The notes beneath the pieces were generated by a model. The model saw only the letters and a list, made by a program, of their open reading frames with translations. It did not search any database and was not told the DNA's origin. From positions 1 through 64,000 of the forward strand of contig NZ_WIXJ01000011.1 in assembly GCF_009617575.1 (NCBI RefSeq): 64,000 nucleotides of DNA. The letters are read 5' to 3'. Below, in pieces: positions 28,715 to 37,777 of this stretch. The first letter of the stretch is position 1, and each line of letters starts with the position of its first letter. The translations under genes were made by a program, and so were the position numbers. Source of the DNA: Rhodocyclus gracilis (GTDB lineage: Bacteria > Pseudomonadota > Gammaproteobacteria > Burkholderiales > Rhodocyclaceae).

Positions 28715-31072
28715 TCAGGCCGCCGCGCGCCGCAGCGGCGCAGGCGCGGGGGAGGTTTGACGGGCGTGACCGAAGGCCATGTCGAAATCGTCCACATGAA
28801 CGACGACATCGCGCAGCGCGTCGCGCCGGCGCAGGAGGGCGTGCTCGGCCGGCGTCACCAGCCCGGCGGCGAAGGCGGCTTCGGCCAGATCGCGCACGTT
28901 GGCCTGCGGATTGTCGTGCAGCGCACCGTTCTTCATCGCCGTGCGGATCTTGGCGTCGATCGGTTCGGCGTCGATGGTGGCGATCAGCGCCGCTTCGAGC
29001 GTGCCGACCGGCTCGTGCTCGTTCTGCGGGAGGTGCACCAGTGCCGTCAGGCGGTCACGCGTTGCCGAAGGCTCGATCATCGCCTTGGCGATGTCGCGGC
29101 CGAGGCGGTCCGCCGGCGCCGCGCAGGCCGCGCCGAACGGGAAGAGGACGCGACGCAGCAGATTCGGCAGTGCCCGGCCAGGGAAGTTGGCGAGAACACC
29201 GTCGAAGGCCTGCTGCGCGCGAAACAGGGAATCCTGAACCGCCCAGTGCATGAACGCCGCATCGCTTGCCGGTCGGCCCTCGTCCTCGTAGCGCTTCAAC
29301 GCCGCCGAGGCGAGGTAGAGCATGGCGAGGATGTCGCCAAGACGGGCAGACAGCTTCTCGCGGCGCTTCAGCGCGCCGCCGAGCGTGAGCATCGAGACGT
29401 CGGCGAGGAAGGCGAAGGCGGCCGAGAAGCGCGACAACTGCTGGTAGTAGCGGCGGGTTTCCGGTGCTGCGCCGGCGGGGGCGGCGAGCGTGCGCGCGCC
29501 GCTCAGCCCGGCGACGAAGGCGCGCACGCCGTTGCGTACGACGAAGGCGACGTGCGCCGAGATGGCGCGGTCGAAATCGACGAGGCCGCGCGCGACATCC
29601 GGGTTCTTCGCCGCCTGCATTTCGTGCAGCACGAACGGATGGCAGCGGATCGCGCCCTGACCGAAGAGGATCAGGCTGCGCGTGAGGATGTTGGCGCCCT
29701 CGACGGTGATGCCGATCGGCACCTGCTGGTAGGCGCGGCCGAGGAAGTTGGACGGGCCGAGGCAGATGCCCTTGCCGCCGATGACGTCCATGCCGTCATT
29801 GACGACCTGACGTGCGCGCTCGGTGACGTGGTACTTGGCGATCGCCGACACCACCGACGGCTTCTCGCCGAGGTCGATGGCACCTGCGGTCATGCGGCGC
29901 ACGGCGTCGTTGAGCCAGGTGTTGCCGCCGATGCGGCCGAGCGCTTCCTCGACGCCTTCGAAGCGGCCGATCGCCATCTTGAACTGGCTGCGCACGCGGG
30001 CGTAGGCGCCGACGGTGCGCGCCGTCACCTGCGCCATGCCGGTGTTCGACGACGGCAGCGAGATCGAGCGGCCGGCGGCGAGGCACTCCATCAGCATACG
30101 CCAGCCATGGCCGGCCATCGCCTGGCCGCCGATGATGAAGTCGAGCGGCATGAAGACGTCGCGGCCGCGCGTCGGGCCGTTCATGAACATCGCGTTCAAG
30201 GGGAACAGGCGGCGGCGTGTCTCGACGCCCGGCGTGTCCCACGGCACCAGCGCGCAGGTGATGCCGATGTGCTTCTTGTCGCCGAGCAGGCCGTCCGGAT
30301 CATAGAGATGGAAAGCCAGTCCAAGGATGGTGCACACCGGGCCGAGCGTGATGTAGCGCTTGTCCCAGGTAACGCGCATGCCGACCACTTCCTTGCCTTG
30401 CCACATGCCCTTGCAGACAATGCCAACGTCGGGAATCGACGCCGCATCGGAGCCGGCCCACGGGCTGGTCAGCGCGAACGCCGGGATTTCAATACCTTTG
30501 GCCAGGCGCGGCAGGTAGTGGTTCTTCTGTTCCTCGGTACCGTAGTGCAGCAGTAGTTCGGCCGGGCCGAGCGAGTTCGGCACCATCACCGACACCGCCA
30601 GCGCCGAACTGCGCGTCGACAGGCGCGTCACCACCTGCGAGTGGGCGAAGGCCGAAAACTCGAGGCCACCGTAGCGCTTGGGGATGATCATGCCAAGGAA
30701 GCCCTTGTCCTTGATGTACTGCCAGGCTTCCTGCGTCATGTCGTAATCCTCGTGCGAGACCTTCCAGTCGTCGACGAGGCGACAGGCTTCGTTGCACTCG
30801 TTGTCGAGGAAAGACTGCTCCTCGGGCGTCAGCTTCGGCGCCGGATAGGCGTGCAGCTTCGACCAGTCGGGCTTGCCGCGGAACAGCTCACCTTCCCACC
30901 AGACGGTGCCGGCCTCGAGCGCTTCGCGCTCGGTGTCGGACATGGTCGGCAGCACCTTGCGGTAAATGCGGAAGACGCGGCCGGTGATCAGCGCGCGCCG
31001 CACGCCGGGCGTGGCGAGGACGAGTACAGCGAGGGCGACGAGCGCCAAAACGAAGGTGAGGATCGCAGACAT
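28715..31072 (-). CDS. fadE: Acyl-CoA dehydrogenase FadE
   Basis: FAD-dependent first enzyme of beta-oxidation, 785 residues (E. coli FadE is about 814). It has a hydrophobic N-terminal helix (about 3-23) that should anchor it to the inner membrane, a central acyl-CoA dehydrogenase core with FGMIIPKRYGG-type LGMIIPKRYGGLEFS, FALTSPWAGSDAASIPD, KRYITLGPV and GGKGICLGPSNFLGR, and the C-terminal DUF1974 domain typical of FadE. Electrons would pass to ETF, not encoded here. It lies 20 bp downstream of tetR. Confidence 0.93.
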   Translation of the reverse strand: MSAILTFVLALVALAVLVLATPGVRRALITGRVFRIYRKVLPTMSDTEREALEAGTVWWEGELFRGKPDWSKLHAYPAPKLTPEEQSFLDNECNEACRLVDDWKVSHEDYDMTQEAWQYIKDKGFLGMIIPKRYGGLEFSAFAHSQVVTRLSTRSSALAVSVMVPNSLGPAELLLHYGTEEQKNHYLPRLAKGIEIPAFALTSPWAGSDAASIPDVGIVCKGMWQGKEVVGMRVTWDKRYITLGPVCTILGLAFHLYDPDGLLGDKKHIGITCALVPWDTPGVETRRRLFPLNAMFMNGPTRGRDVFMPLDFIIGGQAMAGHGWRMLMECLAAGRSISLPSSNTGMAQVTARTVGAYARVRSQFKMAIGRFEGVEEALGRIGGNTWLNDAVRRMTAGAIDLGEKPSVVSAIAKYHVTERARQVVNDGMDVIGGKGICLGPSNFLGRAYQQVPIGITVEGANILTRSLILFGQGAIRCHPFVLHEMQAAKNPDVARGLVDFDRAISAHVAFVVRNGVRAFVAGLSGARTLAAPAGAAPETRRYYQQLSRFSAAFAFLADVSMLTLGGALKRREKLSARLGDILAMLYLASAALKRYEDEGRPASDAAFMHWAVQDSLFRAQQAFDGVLANFPGRALPNLLRRVLFPFGAACAAPADRLGRDIAKAMIEPSATRDRLTALVHLPQNEHEPVGTLEAALIATIDAEPIDAKIRTAMKNGALHDNPQANVRDLAEAAFAAGLVTPAEHALLRRRDALRDVVVHVDDFDMAFGHARQTSPAPAPLRRAAA

Positions 31073-31092
31073 GGCGGTTCTCCGAACTGGGT

Positions 31093-31854
31093 TCAGGCGT
31101 GTGAAGGGGTGACGCGGGATGACGCGCCCGACGGCGCGTCGCAGGAGTCGCCGGAGGCAGCCGACGACGAAGACAGGGAAGCCAGCGGCGCCGGCAATGG
31201 CGCACGCAGGCCGGCAAGCAGAAACGGCATGACCCGCGCCGACAGACGACGGGCGGCGGCGGGATCGGTCGCCATGGCGTCACCGGGCTCGTAGCCGGTG
31301 ACGATCTCGAGCACGTCGGTTCCGGCGAGCGCGTACGACATCGAGCCGAGCATGAAATGAAAGCGCCAGAGGATTTCCTCCTGCGGCACATCCGGCAGGG
31401 CGCGAAACAGCGCGTGCTTGTAACGCTCAACGACTTCCGCGTATTCCCCGGCGAAAAAGGTGCGAATGAAATCGGCCGGCTCGGTCAGCGTCCGCCCGAG
31501 CAGGCGCAGGAAGACCATGCCGCCGAGCGCCGGATCTTCACCCATGCGCAGCAGCGTGCCGAAAAACGCTTCCAGCACTTGCGACGGCTTCAGCGGCGCG
31601 CCTGCCGCCGCCGCTTCAAGGGCGTCGAGCAGGACGATGCGCTCGCGGTTCAGCCACAGCAGACGGCGGCGGAAGACCTCGCGCATCAGGGCTTCCTTGG
31701 AACCGAAGTGGTAATTGACCGCCGCCAGATTGACCTCGGCCTCGCTGGTGATCATGCGCATCGACGTTCCCTCGTAGCCGTTGGCCATGAAGAGGCGCTC
31801 GGCGACGTCGAGAATGCGATCATGAGTATCGGGGCAGTGTTTCTGGTCGGGCAT
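31093..31854 (-). CDS. TetR-family repressor, PsrA/FadR-like, of fatty-acid genes
   Basis: Transcriptional repressor of 253 residues. The N-terminal helix-turn-helix (about residues 28-55) ends NLAAVNYHFGSKEALMREVF, closely resembling Pseudomonas PsrA as I recall it. PsrA releases DNA when bound to long-chain fatty acyl ligands. The C-terminal about 40 residues are a Ser/Ala-rich tail. I start at ATG 31854 (MPDQKHCPDTHDRILDVAE); the ORF extends to 31941 with no family-like sequence. It is first in an operon with fadE, fadI, fadJ and a thioesterase, and its own promoter carries an operator, so it should be autoregulated. Ligand is inferred. Confidence 0.85.
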   Translation of the reverse strand: MPDQKHCPDTHDRILDVAERLFMANGYEGTSMRMITSEAEVNLAAVNYHFGSKEALMREVFRRRLLWLNRERIVLLDALEAAAAGAPLKPSQVLEAFFGTLLRMGEDPALGGMVFLRLLGRTLTEPADFIRTFFAGEYAEVVERYKHALFRALPDVPQEEILWRFHFMLGSMSYALAGTDVLEIVTGYEPGDAMATDPAAARRLSARVMPFLLAGLRAPLPAPLASLSSSSAASGDSCDAPSGASSRVTPSHA

Positions 31855-32013
31855 GGCGAGCAATCGGCAAAAACGGGGACGGCGAAAACAGTGGAGGAAC
31901 TGGAGCGGCGCATTCGTGGAGTCGCGTATTCGCGTATGCACGGACTCGCCGATTCGCGGGAGCTAGGGCGTGCGCGGCGAAACCACGATGTTGCGTGGCT
32001 GCGCACGCGCAAA

Positions 32014-32029
32014 TCAAACGTTCGTTTGA
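32014..32029. promoter_or_regulatory. PsrA/FadR-like TetR operator of the tetR-fadE operon
   Basis: TCAAACG-TT-CGTTTGA is a perfect 7+2+7 inverted repeat, also readable as CAAAC-GTTC-GTTTG, the PsrA-type motif. It starts one base beyond the -10 box. The near-identical site at 23489-23504 has the same place relative to its promoter. The 31855-32266 gap holds this site, the tetR leader, and the start region of the divergent ABC gene. Confidence 0.82.
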
Positions 32030-32058
32030 ATCCTAAGGACTCGTCTGTCGAATGGCAA
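32030..32058 (-). promoter_or_regulatory. tetR-fadE operon promoter
   Basis: On the minus strand, TTGCCA (32053-32058) and TAGGAT (32030-32035) are 17 bp apart, with the operator directly following the -10. About 175 nt of leader precede tetR. Confidence 0.75.
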
Positions 32059-32266
32059 GCGTTTTTTCGCAACCTGCCGTCGCCTCGCTTCTACCCCCTG
32101 CTTCTAACGCCTCGCTTCTCACACCGGCGTCACCTCCCGCTTCGCCAATCCGCAACAGCCGCGTATGGTGGCCCGGCCGGCAAATACCGACACGCGCCGA
32201 GCTTGAGCTTTTAGCGAGCCCGCCCGCATACTCGGAAATTCAGTCCTGATCGCCTCCGCCCGCGCC

Positions 32267-34096
32267 ATGCGCCACTCGTCTTCGCCCCGTCCACCTCGCC
32301 CGCCCGGCGCGCCACAGCCACCGACCCAGATGTGGCAAACGCTGCGCGCCCTCGGGCCGTATCTCTGGACGTACAAGGGGCGCGTGCTGCTCGCCCTCGC
32401 CTGTCTGGTCGCCGCCAAGCTCGCCAACGTGGCGGTACCGCTCGTCTTCAAGGAGATGATCGACGGCCTCTCAGCGGCACCGCAGGCGCTGGTCCTGCCG
32501 GCACTGCTACTTGCGCTCTACGGCAGCCTGCGTTTTTCGACCTCGCTGTTTACCGAACTGCGCGAAATCCTCTTCGCCCGCGTCACGCAGCGCGCGGTGC
32601 GGCGCATTGCGCTGGAGGTATTCCGGCATTTGCACTCGCTCTCCCTGCGCTTCCATCTGGAGCGGCAGACCGGCGGCGTATCGCGCGACATTGAGCGCGG
32701 CACGCGCGCCATCGCCAGCCTGATCAGCTACACGCTGTATTCGATCCTGCCGACGCTGGTCGAAATCGGTCTGGTGCTGAGCATTCTTTTCGTCAAATAC
32801 GATGTCGATTTCGTCATCATCACGGTGATCTCGCTAGCGGCGTATATCGTCTTCACGGTGCAGGTCAGCAACTGGCGCATGGATATCCGGCGACGCGTCA
32901 ACGACACCGACTCGGAAGCCAACACGCGCGCCGTCGACAGCCTGCTCAACTACGAGACGGTGAAGTATTTCAACAACGAAGACTTCGAAGCCCGCCGCTA
33001 CGACGCGCAACTGCAACGCTGGGAAGAAGCGGCGACGAAAAGCCAGGTGTCGCTCTCCTGGCTCAATATCGGCCAGCAACTGATCATCGCCGCCGGGGTG
33101 ACGGCGATGATGTGGCGCGCCGCCAGCGGTGTGGTCGACGGACGCATGTCGATCGGCGATCTGGTGCTGGTCAACGCCTTCCTCATCCAGCTCTACGTGC
33201 CGCTTAATTTCCTCGGCGTCGTCTACCGCGAAATCCGGCAGGCGCTGGCCGACATTGAGCGCATGTTCAAGCTGCTCGCCGTCCACCGCGAAATTGCCAA
33301 CCGCGCCGACGCGGTCGACGTGCCGGGCGGCCCGGTCGAGCTGCGTTTCGAGGGGGTGAATTTCGACTACGAACCGCGCCGGCGCATTCTCGCAGACGTC
33401 AGCTTCGTCGTCCCGGCGGGACGCACCCTCGCCGTCGTCGGCCACTCCGGCGCAGGCAAATCGACGCTGGCGCGGCTGCTCTTCCGCTTCTACGACGTCA
33501 CCGACGGCGCCATCCGGCTCAATGGCATCGACCTGCGCCAACTGCGCCAGGAAAGCCTGCGCGCGGCGGTGGGTATCGTGCCGCAAGACACCGTGCTGTT
33601 TAACGACAGCATCTTCTACAACATTCAGTATGGCCGCCCGGAGGCCTCGCGTGAGCAAGTACTCGCGGCGGCCGACGCCGCCCAACTGACAGCTTTCATC
33701 GCCAGCCTGCCGGACGGCTTCGACACCCGCGTCGGCGAACGCGGCCTCAAGCTCTCCGGCGGCGAGAAGCAACGCGTCGCCATCGCCCGCGCCTTGCTCA
33801 AGAATCCACCGGTACTTGTCTTCGACGAAGCCACCTCGGCCCTCGACTCGCGCACCGAAAAAGCCATTCAGGCCAGTCTCGACGACGCCGCGCGGGGCCG
33901 CACGACGCTGATCATCGCGCACCGCCTGTCGACGATCATGAACGCCGACGAGATCCTCGTCCTCGACGCCGGTCGCATTGTCGAACGCGGCACACACAGC
34001 GAGCTGCTCGACGCCAACGGCCGCTACGCCAGCATGTGGGCCTTGCAACAGGAGGAAGCACGCAGCGAAGACGCGCTGCCCGCGGCGGACATCTAG
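32267..34096 (+). CDS. ABC exporter, Atm1/HMT1 type (permease fused to ATPase)
   Basis: Half-transporter of 609 residues working as a homodimer in the inner membrane. Six membrane helices span about residues 38-330, with the Atm1-type segments SLRFHLERQTGGVSRDIERG and VDSLLNYETVKYFNNEDFEA. The ATPase domain has Walker A GHSGAGKST, signature [15 protein letters not shown], Walker B VLVFDEATSALD and the H-loop IIAHRLST. Bacterial Atm1 proteins export glutathione conjugates and metal-thiol complexes; the substrate here is inferred from family only. It is divergent from the tetR-fadE operon and 102 bp ahead of the signalling pair. Confidence 0.92.
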   Translation: MRHSSSPRPPRPPGAPQPPTQMWQTLRALGPYLWTYKGRVLLALACLVAAKLANVAVPLVFKEMIDGLSAAPQALVLPALLLALYGSLRFSTSLFTELREILFARVTQRAVRRIALEVFRHLHSLSLRFHLERQTGGVSRDIERGTRAIASLISYTLYSILPTLVEIGLVLSILFVKYDVDFVIITVISLAAYIVFTVQVSNWRMDIRRRVNDTDSEANTRAVDSLLNYETVKYFNNEDFEARRYDAQLQRWEEAATKSQVSLSWLNIGQQLIIAAGVTAMMWRAASGVVDGRMSIGDLVLVNAFLIQLYVPLNFLGVVYREIRQALADIERMFKLLAVHREIANRADAVDVPGGPVELRFEGVNFDYEPRRRILADVSFVVPAGRTLAVVGHSGAGKSTLARLLFRFYDVTDGAIRLNGIDLRQLRQESLRAAVGIVPQDTVLFNDSIFYNIQYGRPEASREQVLAAADAAQLTAFIASLPDGFDTRVGERGLKLSGGEKQRVAIARALLKNPPVLVFDEATSALDSRTEKAIQASLDDAARGRTTLIIAHRLSTIMNADEILVLDAGRIVERGTHSELLDANGRYASMWALQQEEARSEDALPAADI

Positions 34097-34198
34097 CCCG
34101 CCACGCCGTCACGCAGCGCGGGAATCTTTGTCATTTGTCATACTCACAGCAGACAACGCCGACGAACGCCCGTCGGTGCGCCCGCCCCGGAGTTGTCT

Positions 34199-35131
34199 AT
34201 GCCCAAGCCACTACTTATCGTCGCCCGCGAGCAGAACGCTCCCGACAGCCTGACGGGCGCTCTGGGCATCGGCGACTATCAGTTGACCCGCGAGGCCGAT
34301 CCCGAGCAGGCATGGCGGAGCATCACGGCAGCCGATGCGGACTTCGCCGCCGTCATCATCGACCTGACGCTCCCCGACACCGGCGGACTGGCGCTCTTGC
34401 GCCGCATCAAGCACCTGCCGCGCCTCGCGGAACTGCCCGTCATCATGCAGATGCCTCCCGTCGACAGCCAGGAACTCGCGTCCTTGCTGCGCGCGGGCCT
34501 CAAAACCGGCGCCTACTTCTTCATCAGCTCGCCGTGCGAACCATCGACCGTGCTGGAAACCTTGAACGCGGCGATGGAAGACGCCCAAGTCAAGCATGCG
34601 CTGGCACGCCGCCAACGCGAAAGCGGCGGTTACATGCGCCTCTTGCGCGAAGCGAGCTTCGTCGTGCGCACCCTCGACGAAGCCGAGCAACTCGCATCCT
34701 TCGTGGCGCTGGCCGCACCGCAGCCCGAGCGCGCACTGCTTGGCCTCACGGAACTGTTGATCAACAGCATCGAACACGGCAACCTCGGCATCAGCTATGA
34801 GGAGAAACGCATGCTGAAGGAAGTCGACCGCTGGCGCGACGAAGTCGACCGCCGTGCCGCCCTGCCGGAAAACCTCGACAAGCGGGTGCGGGTGCGGCTG
34901 CACCGCGACAGCAACCGATTGCTCATACGCGTCAGCGACGACGGACCGGGTTTTGACTGGCGCCACTATCTCGACTTCGACCCCCGGCGCGCCTTCGACC
35001 CGAACGGGCGCGGCATCGCCATGGCCCGGCTGGCAAGCTTCGACGGACTTGAGTATGAAGGCGACGGTCGCGTCGCCATCGCCACCATTCTGGAAACCGG
35101 GCCTGCCGGAGCACACGCGCATGGGCAGTGA
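34199..35131 (+). CDS. Degenerate receiver domain fused to RsbW-like ATPase domain
   Basis: Cytosolic signalling protein, 310 residues. Residues 1-130 look like a response-regulator receiver with Asp55 in VIIDLTLPDTGG, but the usual acidic pair after strand 1 is replaced by AREQN and the conserved Lys by Ser in YFFISSPCEP. It may therefore not be phosphorylated normally. Residues about 145-305 form a GHKL ATPase of the anti-sigma/serine-kinase kind, with N-box ELLINSIEHGNLG and G1 VSDDGPGFDW. It probably phosphorylates or sequesters a partner such as a STAS protein or sigma factor; none is encoded nearby. GGAG six bases before ATG 34199 supports this start. It overlaps the next gene by 11 bp. 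Confidence 0.85.
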   Translation: MPKPLLIVAREQNAPDSLTGALGIGDYQLTREADPEQAWRSITAADADFAAVIIDLTLPDTGGLALLRRIKHLPRLAELPVIMQMPPVDSQELASLLRAGLKTGAYFFISSPCEPSTVLETLNAAMEDAQVKHALARRQRESGGYMRLLREASFVVRTLDEAEQLASFVALAAPQPERALLGLTELLINSIEHGNLGISYEEKRMLKEVDRWRDEVDRRAALPENLDKRVRVRLHRDSNRLLIRVSDDGPGFDWRHYLDFDPRRAFDPNGRGIAMARLASFDGLEYEGDGRVAIATILETGPAGAHAHGQ

Positions 35132-36689
35132 AGGCGCCATCATCGCCGAGCCGGCGGGCATGCGGATTCTCATCCTCGACGAAGACCCCTTCGACCGGCG
35201 CATCCTCGAAGACTCCCTGCGCCGCCTCGGCCATACGGCGATCATCGCGCGCAATGCCAGCGAAGCCCTCGAAGCCTTCGCGCGTGATCGCCCGGACCTG
35301 ATCATTCTCGACATCGTCAGCTCCGACCTCGACGGTTACGAACTCGCCCGCCGCATCCGCGCTGAGCGGCGCGAGCGCTGGACGCCGATCATCTTCCTCT
35401 CGGCGCTTGATCGCGAGGAAGACATCATTGCCGGTTTCGAAGCCGGCGGTGACGACTTCATCGGCAAGCCATTCAACATCGCCCTGCTCGACGCCAAGCT
35501 GCGCTCGCTGCAACACGCGCTGAATCTGCAACGGCAAGCCTACGTCGCGCTCAAGCGCGTGCGCGCGCTTTCCGACAACGTCCTCGACGCCATCGTCACC
35601 ATCGACGCCAAGGAAACCATCGTTGCCGCCAACTCTTCCTGCGAGCGAATCTTCGGCTGGAAGCCGAGCGAACTGATCGGCCGCAACCTGCGCGTCCTCA
35701 TGCCCGAGCCGTTCCGCAGCCAGCACGCCGGACACGTTGCGCATTACGTGCACGGCGGCGCTGCCCGCATCATCGGCATCGGCCGCGAATCGCTGGCGCA
35801 GCATAAGGACGGCACCATCTTTCCGATCGACCTCGGCGTCAGCGAGGTGCGCGTCGACGACGAGCGCCTCTTCATCGGCATCATGCGCGACATCCGCGAG
35901 CGCAAGGAAGCCGAGCGCAAGCTGCTGGAGAATGCCGAACTCCTCCAGCGCTATCACGACGAAGCCGAGGCCGAAGGCGAACTGGCGCGCAGCCTGATCG
36001 ACCGCCAGCTGCGGCGGCCGGGGCTCGACGACCCGCAACTGCGCTACTGGCTGATGCCCGCCCGCAATTTCAGCGGCGACGTCGTCGCGGCGGCGCGTTC
36101 GGCCGAAGGTCGGCGCTATGCGCTGCTCGCCGACGCCACCGGTCACGGACTCACCGCCGCCATCAGCACGCTGCCGGTGCTCTCGCTCTTTTACAGCATG
36201 GCGCCGACGAATGCCTCACTCGGCGAGATCGTCGGCGAGATCAACGCGCAGCTTTGCCAGTCGATGCCTGCCGGACGCTTTGTCGCCGCCGTGCTGGTCT
36301 GCATCGACGAAGCCTCGGGCGAAGGAGAGATCTGGAATGGCGGCCTGCCCGAAGCGCTGCTGCTCGATAGCGGCGGACGGGTGCAGTTTCGCTTTACCTC
36401 GCAACGCACGCCGCTCGGCATCATCGATAGTGACGAGTGGGTCTGCAAAACGCAGCGTTTTGCCTGGGCGGGCGATGCACAGCTGCTGCTGTGCTCGGAC
36501 GGGCTACTCGAAGCCACCGACGCGAGTGGCGATCCGTTCGGGCAGGGGCGGCTCCTCTCCGCACTGCTCGGCATTCCGCCCGAGCAGCGCGCCAACAGCG
36601 TGCGCGCTGCGCTGGCCCGGCATCTGGGGGATCATCCGGCGCACGACGACGTATCGCTTTTTGTCCTCGACTGCCCACGTCATAACTGA
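35121..36689 (+). CDS. Response regulator with PAS and PP2C (SpoIIE/RsbU) phosphatase domains
   Basis: Protein of 522 residues. The N-terminal receiver has acidic residues in ILILDEDP, phosphoacceptor Asp64 in LIILDIVSSDLDG and Lys in FIGKPFN, so it is intact. A PAS domain follows (about 150-270, with AIVTIDAKETIVAAN and EAERKLLEN at its end), then a coiled linker and a PP2C-type phosphatase (about 315-520) with metal-binding motifs RNFSGDVVAAA, LLADATGHGL and HDDVSLFVLDC. It should dephosphorylate the partner targeted by the upstream kinase. ATG 35121 overlaps that gene; ATG 35160 would start right at the receiver. The ORF extends out of frame through the upstream gene to 34854. Confidence 0.87.
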   Translation: MGSEGAIIAEPAGMRILILDEDPFDRRILEDSLRRLGHTAIIARNASEALEAFARDRPDLIILDIVSSDLDGYELARRIRAERRERWTPIIFLSALDREEDIIAGFEAGGDDFIGKPFNIALLDAKLRSLQHALNLQRQAYVALKRVRALSDNVLDAIVTIDAKETIVAANSSCERIFGWKPSELIGRNLRVLMPEPFRSQHAGHVAHYVHGGAARIIGIGRESLAQHKDGTIFPIDLGVSEVRVDDERLFIGIMRDIRERKEAERKLLENAELLQRYHDEAEAEGELARSLIDRQLRRPGLDDPQLRYWLMPARNFSGDVVAAARSAEGRRYALLADATGHGLTAAISTLPVLSLFYSMAPTNASLGEIVGEINAQLCQSMPAGRFVAAVLVCIDEASGEGEIWNGGLPEALLLDSGGRVQFRFTSQRTPLGIIDSDEWVCKTQRFAWAGDAQLLLCSDGLLEATDASGDPFGQGRLLSALLGIPPEQRANSVRAALARHLGDHPAHDDVSLFVLDCPRHN

Positions 36690-36741
36690 TGCCCACGCCA
36701 TTTTTCTCGCTAAGTTGCTAAGCCGGCAGCGAAAGTCGCGA

Positions 36742-36770
36742 TTGCATCCACCTCGCGCAGACTCCATAAT
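36742..36770 (+). promoter_or_regulatory. gltI promoter
   Basis: TTGCAT (36742-36747) and CATAAT (36765-36770) are separated by 17 bp, about 85 bp before the gltI start codon. Confidence 0.65.
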
Positions 36771-36856
36771 TCGCCGGTCCGCCCGTCGATATGCTGTCCT
36801 GCAGCGTCCGGGCGCTCGTCATCCCTTCCCCTGCAACCCTCTCGCGCGAGGTAATG

Positions 36857-37756
36857 ATGAAGACCCTGACCACGGCGGCAGCCGCACTGCTGGCTGCCTC
36901 TTTGCTGACGACGCCTGCGTTTTCGGCCGAATTGACCGGCACGCTGAAGAAAATCAAGGACACCGGCACGATCACGCTCGCTCACCGCGAATCGTCGATC
37001 CCCTTCTCCTACTATGACGATCAGCAGCAGGTCATTGGCTACTCGCAAGAGATGATGCTCAAGGCCGTCGCCGCCATCAAGAACGACCTCAAGCTGGCGA
37101 AGCTCGACGTCAAGATGATGCCGGTGACCTCGGCCAACCGGATTCCGCTGGTGCAAAACGGCACGGTCGACATCGAATGCGGCTCGACCACCAACAACCT
37201 CGAACGGCAAAAGCAGGTCAGCTTCTCGACCAGCATCTTCATCATCGGCACCCGCCTGATGACGCGTAAGGATTCCGGCATCAAGGACTTCGCCGATCTC
37301 GCCAGCAAGAACGTCGTCACCACCGCCGGTACGACGTCCGAGCGTCTCCTGCGCAAGATGAACGAAGACAAGAAAATGGGCATGAATATCATCAGCGCCA
37401 AGGATCACGGTGAATCCTTCCTGACGCTGGAAACCGGCCGCGCCGTCGCGTTCATGATGGACGACGCGCTGCTCTACGGTGAGATGGCGAAGGCCCGCCG
37501 CCCGGGAGACTGGGTCGTCACCGGCACGCCGCAATCCTTCGAAGCCTACGGCTGTATGCTGCGCAAGGACGATGCCGCCTTCAAGAAGGTGGTCGACGAT
37601 GCGCTGACCAAGGCCATGACCTCTGGCGAAGCCGAAAAGATCTACACCAAGTGGTTCCTGCAACCGATCCCGCCGAAGGGGCTCAACCTCGCGTTCCCGC
37701 TGTCCGAGTCGATGAAGGCGCTCTACAAGGCACCGAACGACAAGGCATTCGAATAG
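36857..37756 (+). CDS. gltI: Glutamate/aspartate ABC transporter, periplasmic binding protein
   Basis: Captures acidic amino acids in the periplasm and delivers them to GltJKL. It has a signal peptide ending TPAFSA, then mature ELTGTLKKIKDTGTITLAHRE, and SBP_bac_3 family features such as PFSYYDD, DIECGSTTNNLERQKQVSFS (the GltI/DEBP signature) and KIYTKWFLQPIPPKGLNL. Two ATGs are adjacent (36854 and 36857); GAGG spacing favours the second. A strong hairpin follows the gene. Confidence 0.94.
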   Translation: MKTLTTAAAALLAASLLTTPAFSAELTGTLKKIKDTGTITLAHRESSIPFSYYDDQQQVIGYSQEMMLKAVAAIKNDLKLAKLDVKMMPVTSANRIPLVQNGTVDIECGSTTNNLERQKQVSFSTSIFIIGTRLMTRKDSGIKDFADLASKNVVTTAGTTSERLLRKMNEDKKMGMNIISAKDHGESFLTLETGRAVAFMMDDALLYGEMAKARRPGDWVVTGTPQSFEAYGCMLRKDDAAFKKVVDDALTKAMTSGEAEKIYTKWFLQPIPPKGLNLAFPLSESMKALYKAPNDKAFE

Positions 37757-37777
37757 TCCGCGACCACGGCCTCTCTG

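Noticed and set aside
27380-30556. 1058-codon plus-strand frame opposite fadI and fadE
   Set aside because: Composition is Arg/His/Gly-rich without domains, and the opposite strand encodes intact enzymes with all catalytic motifs.
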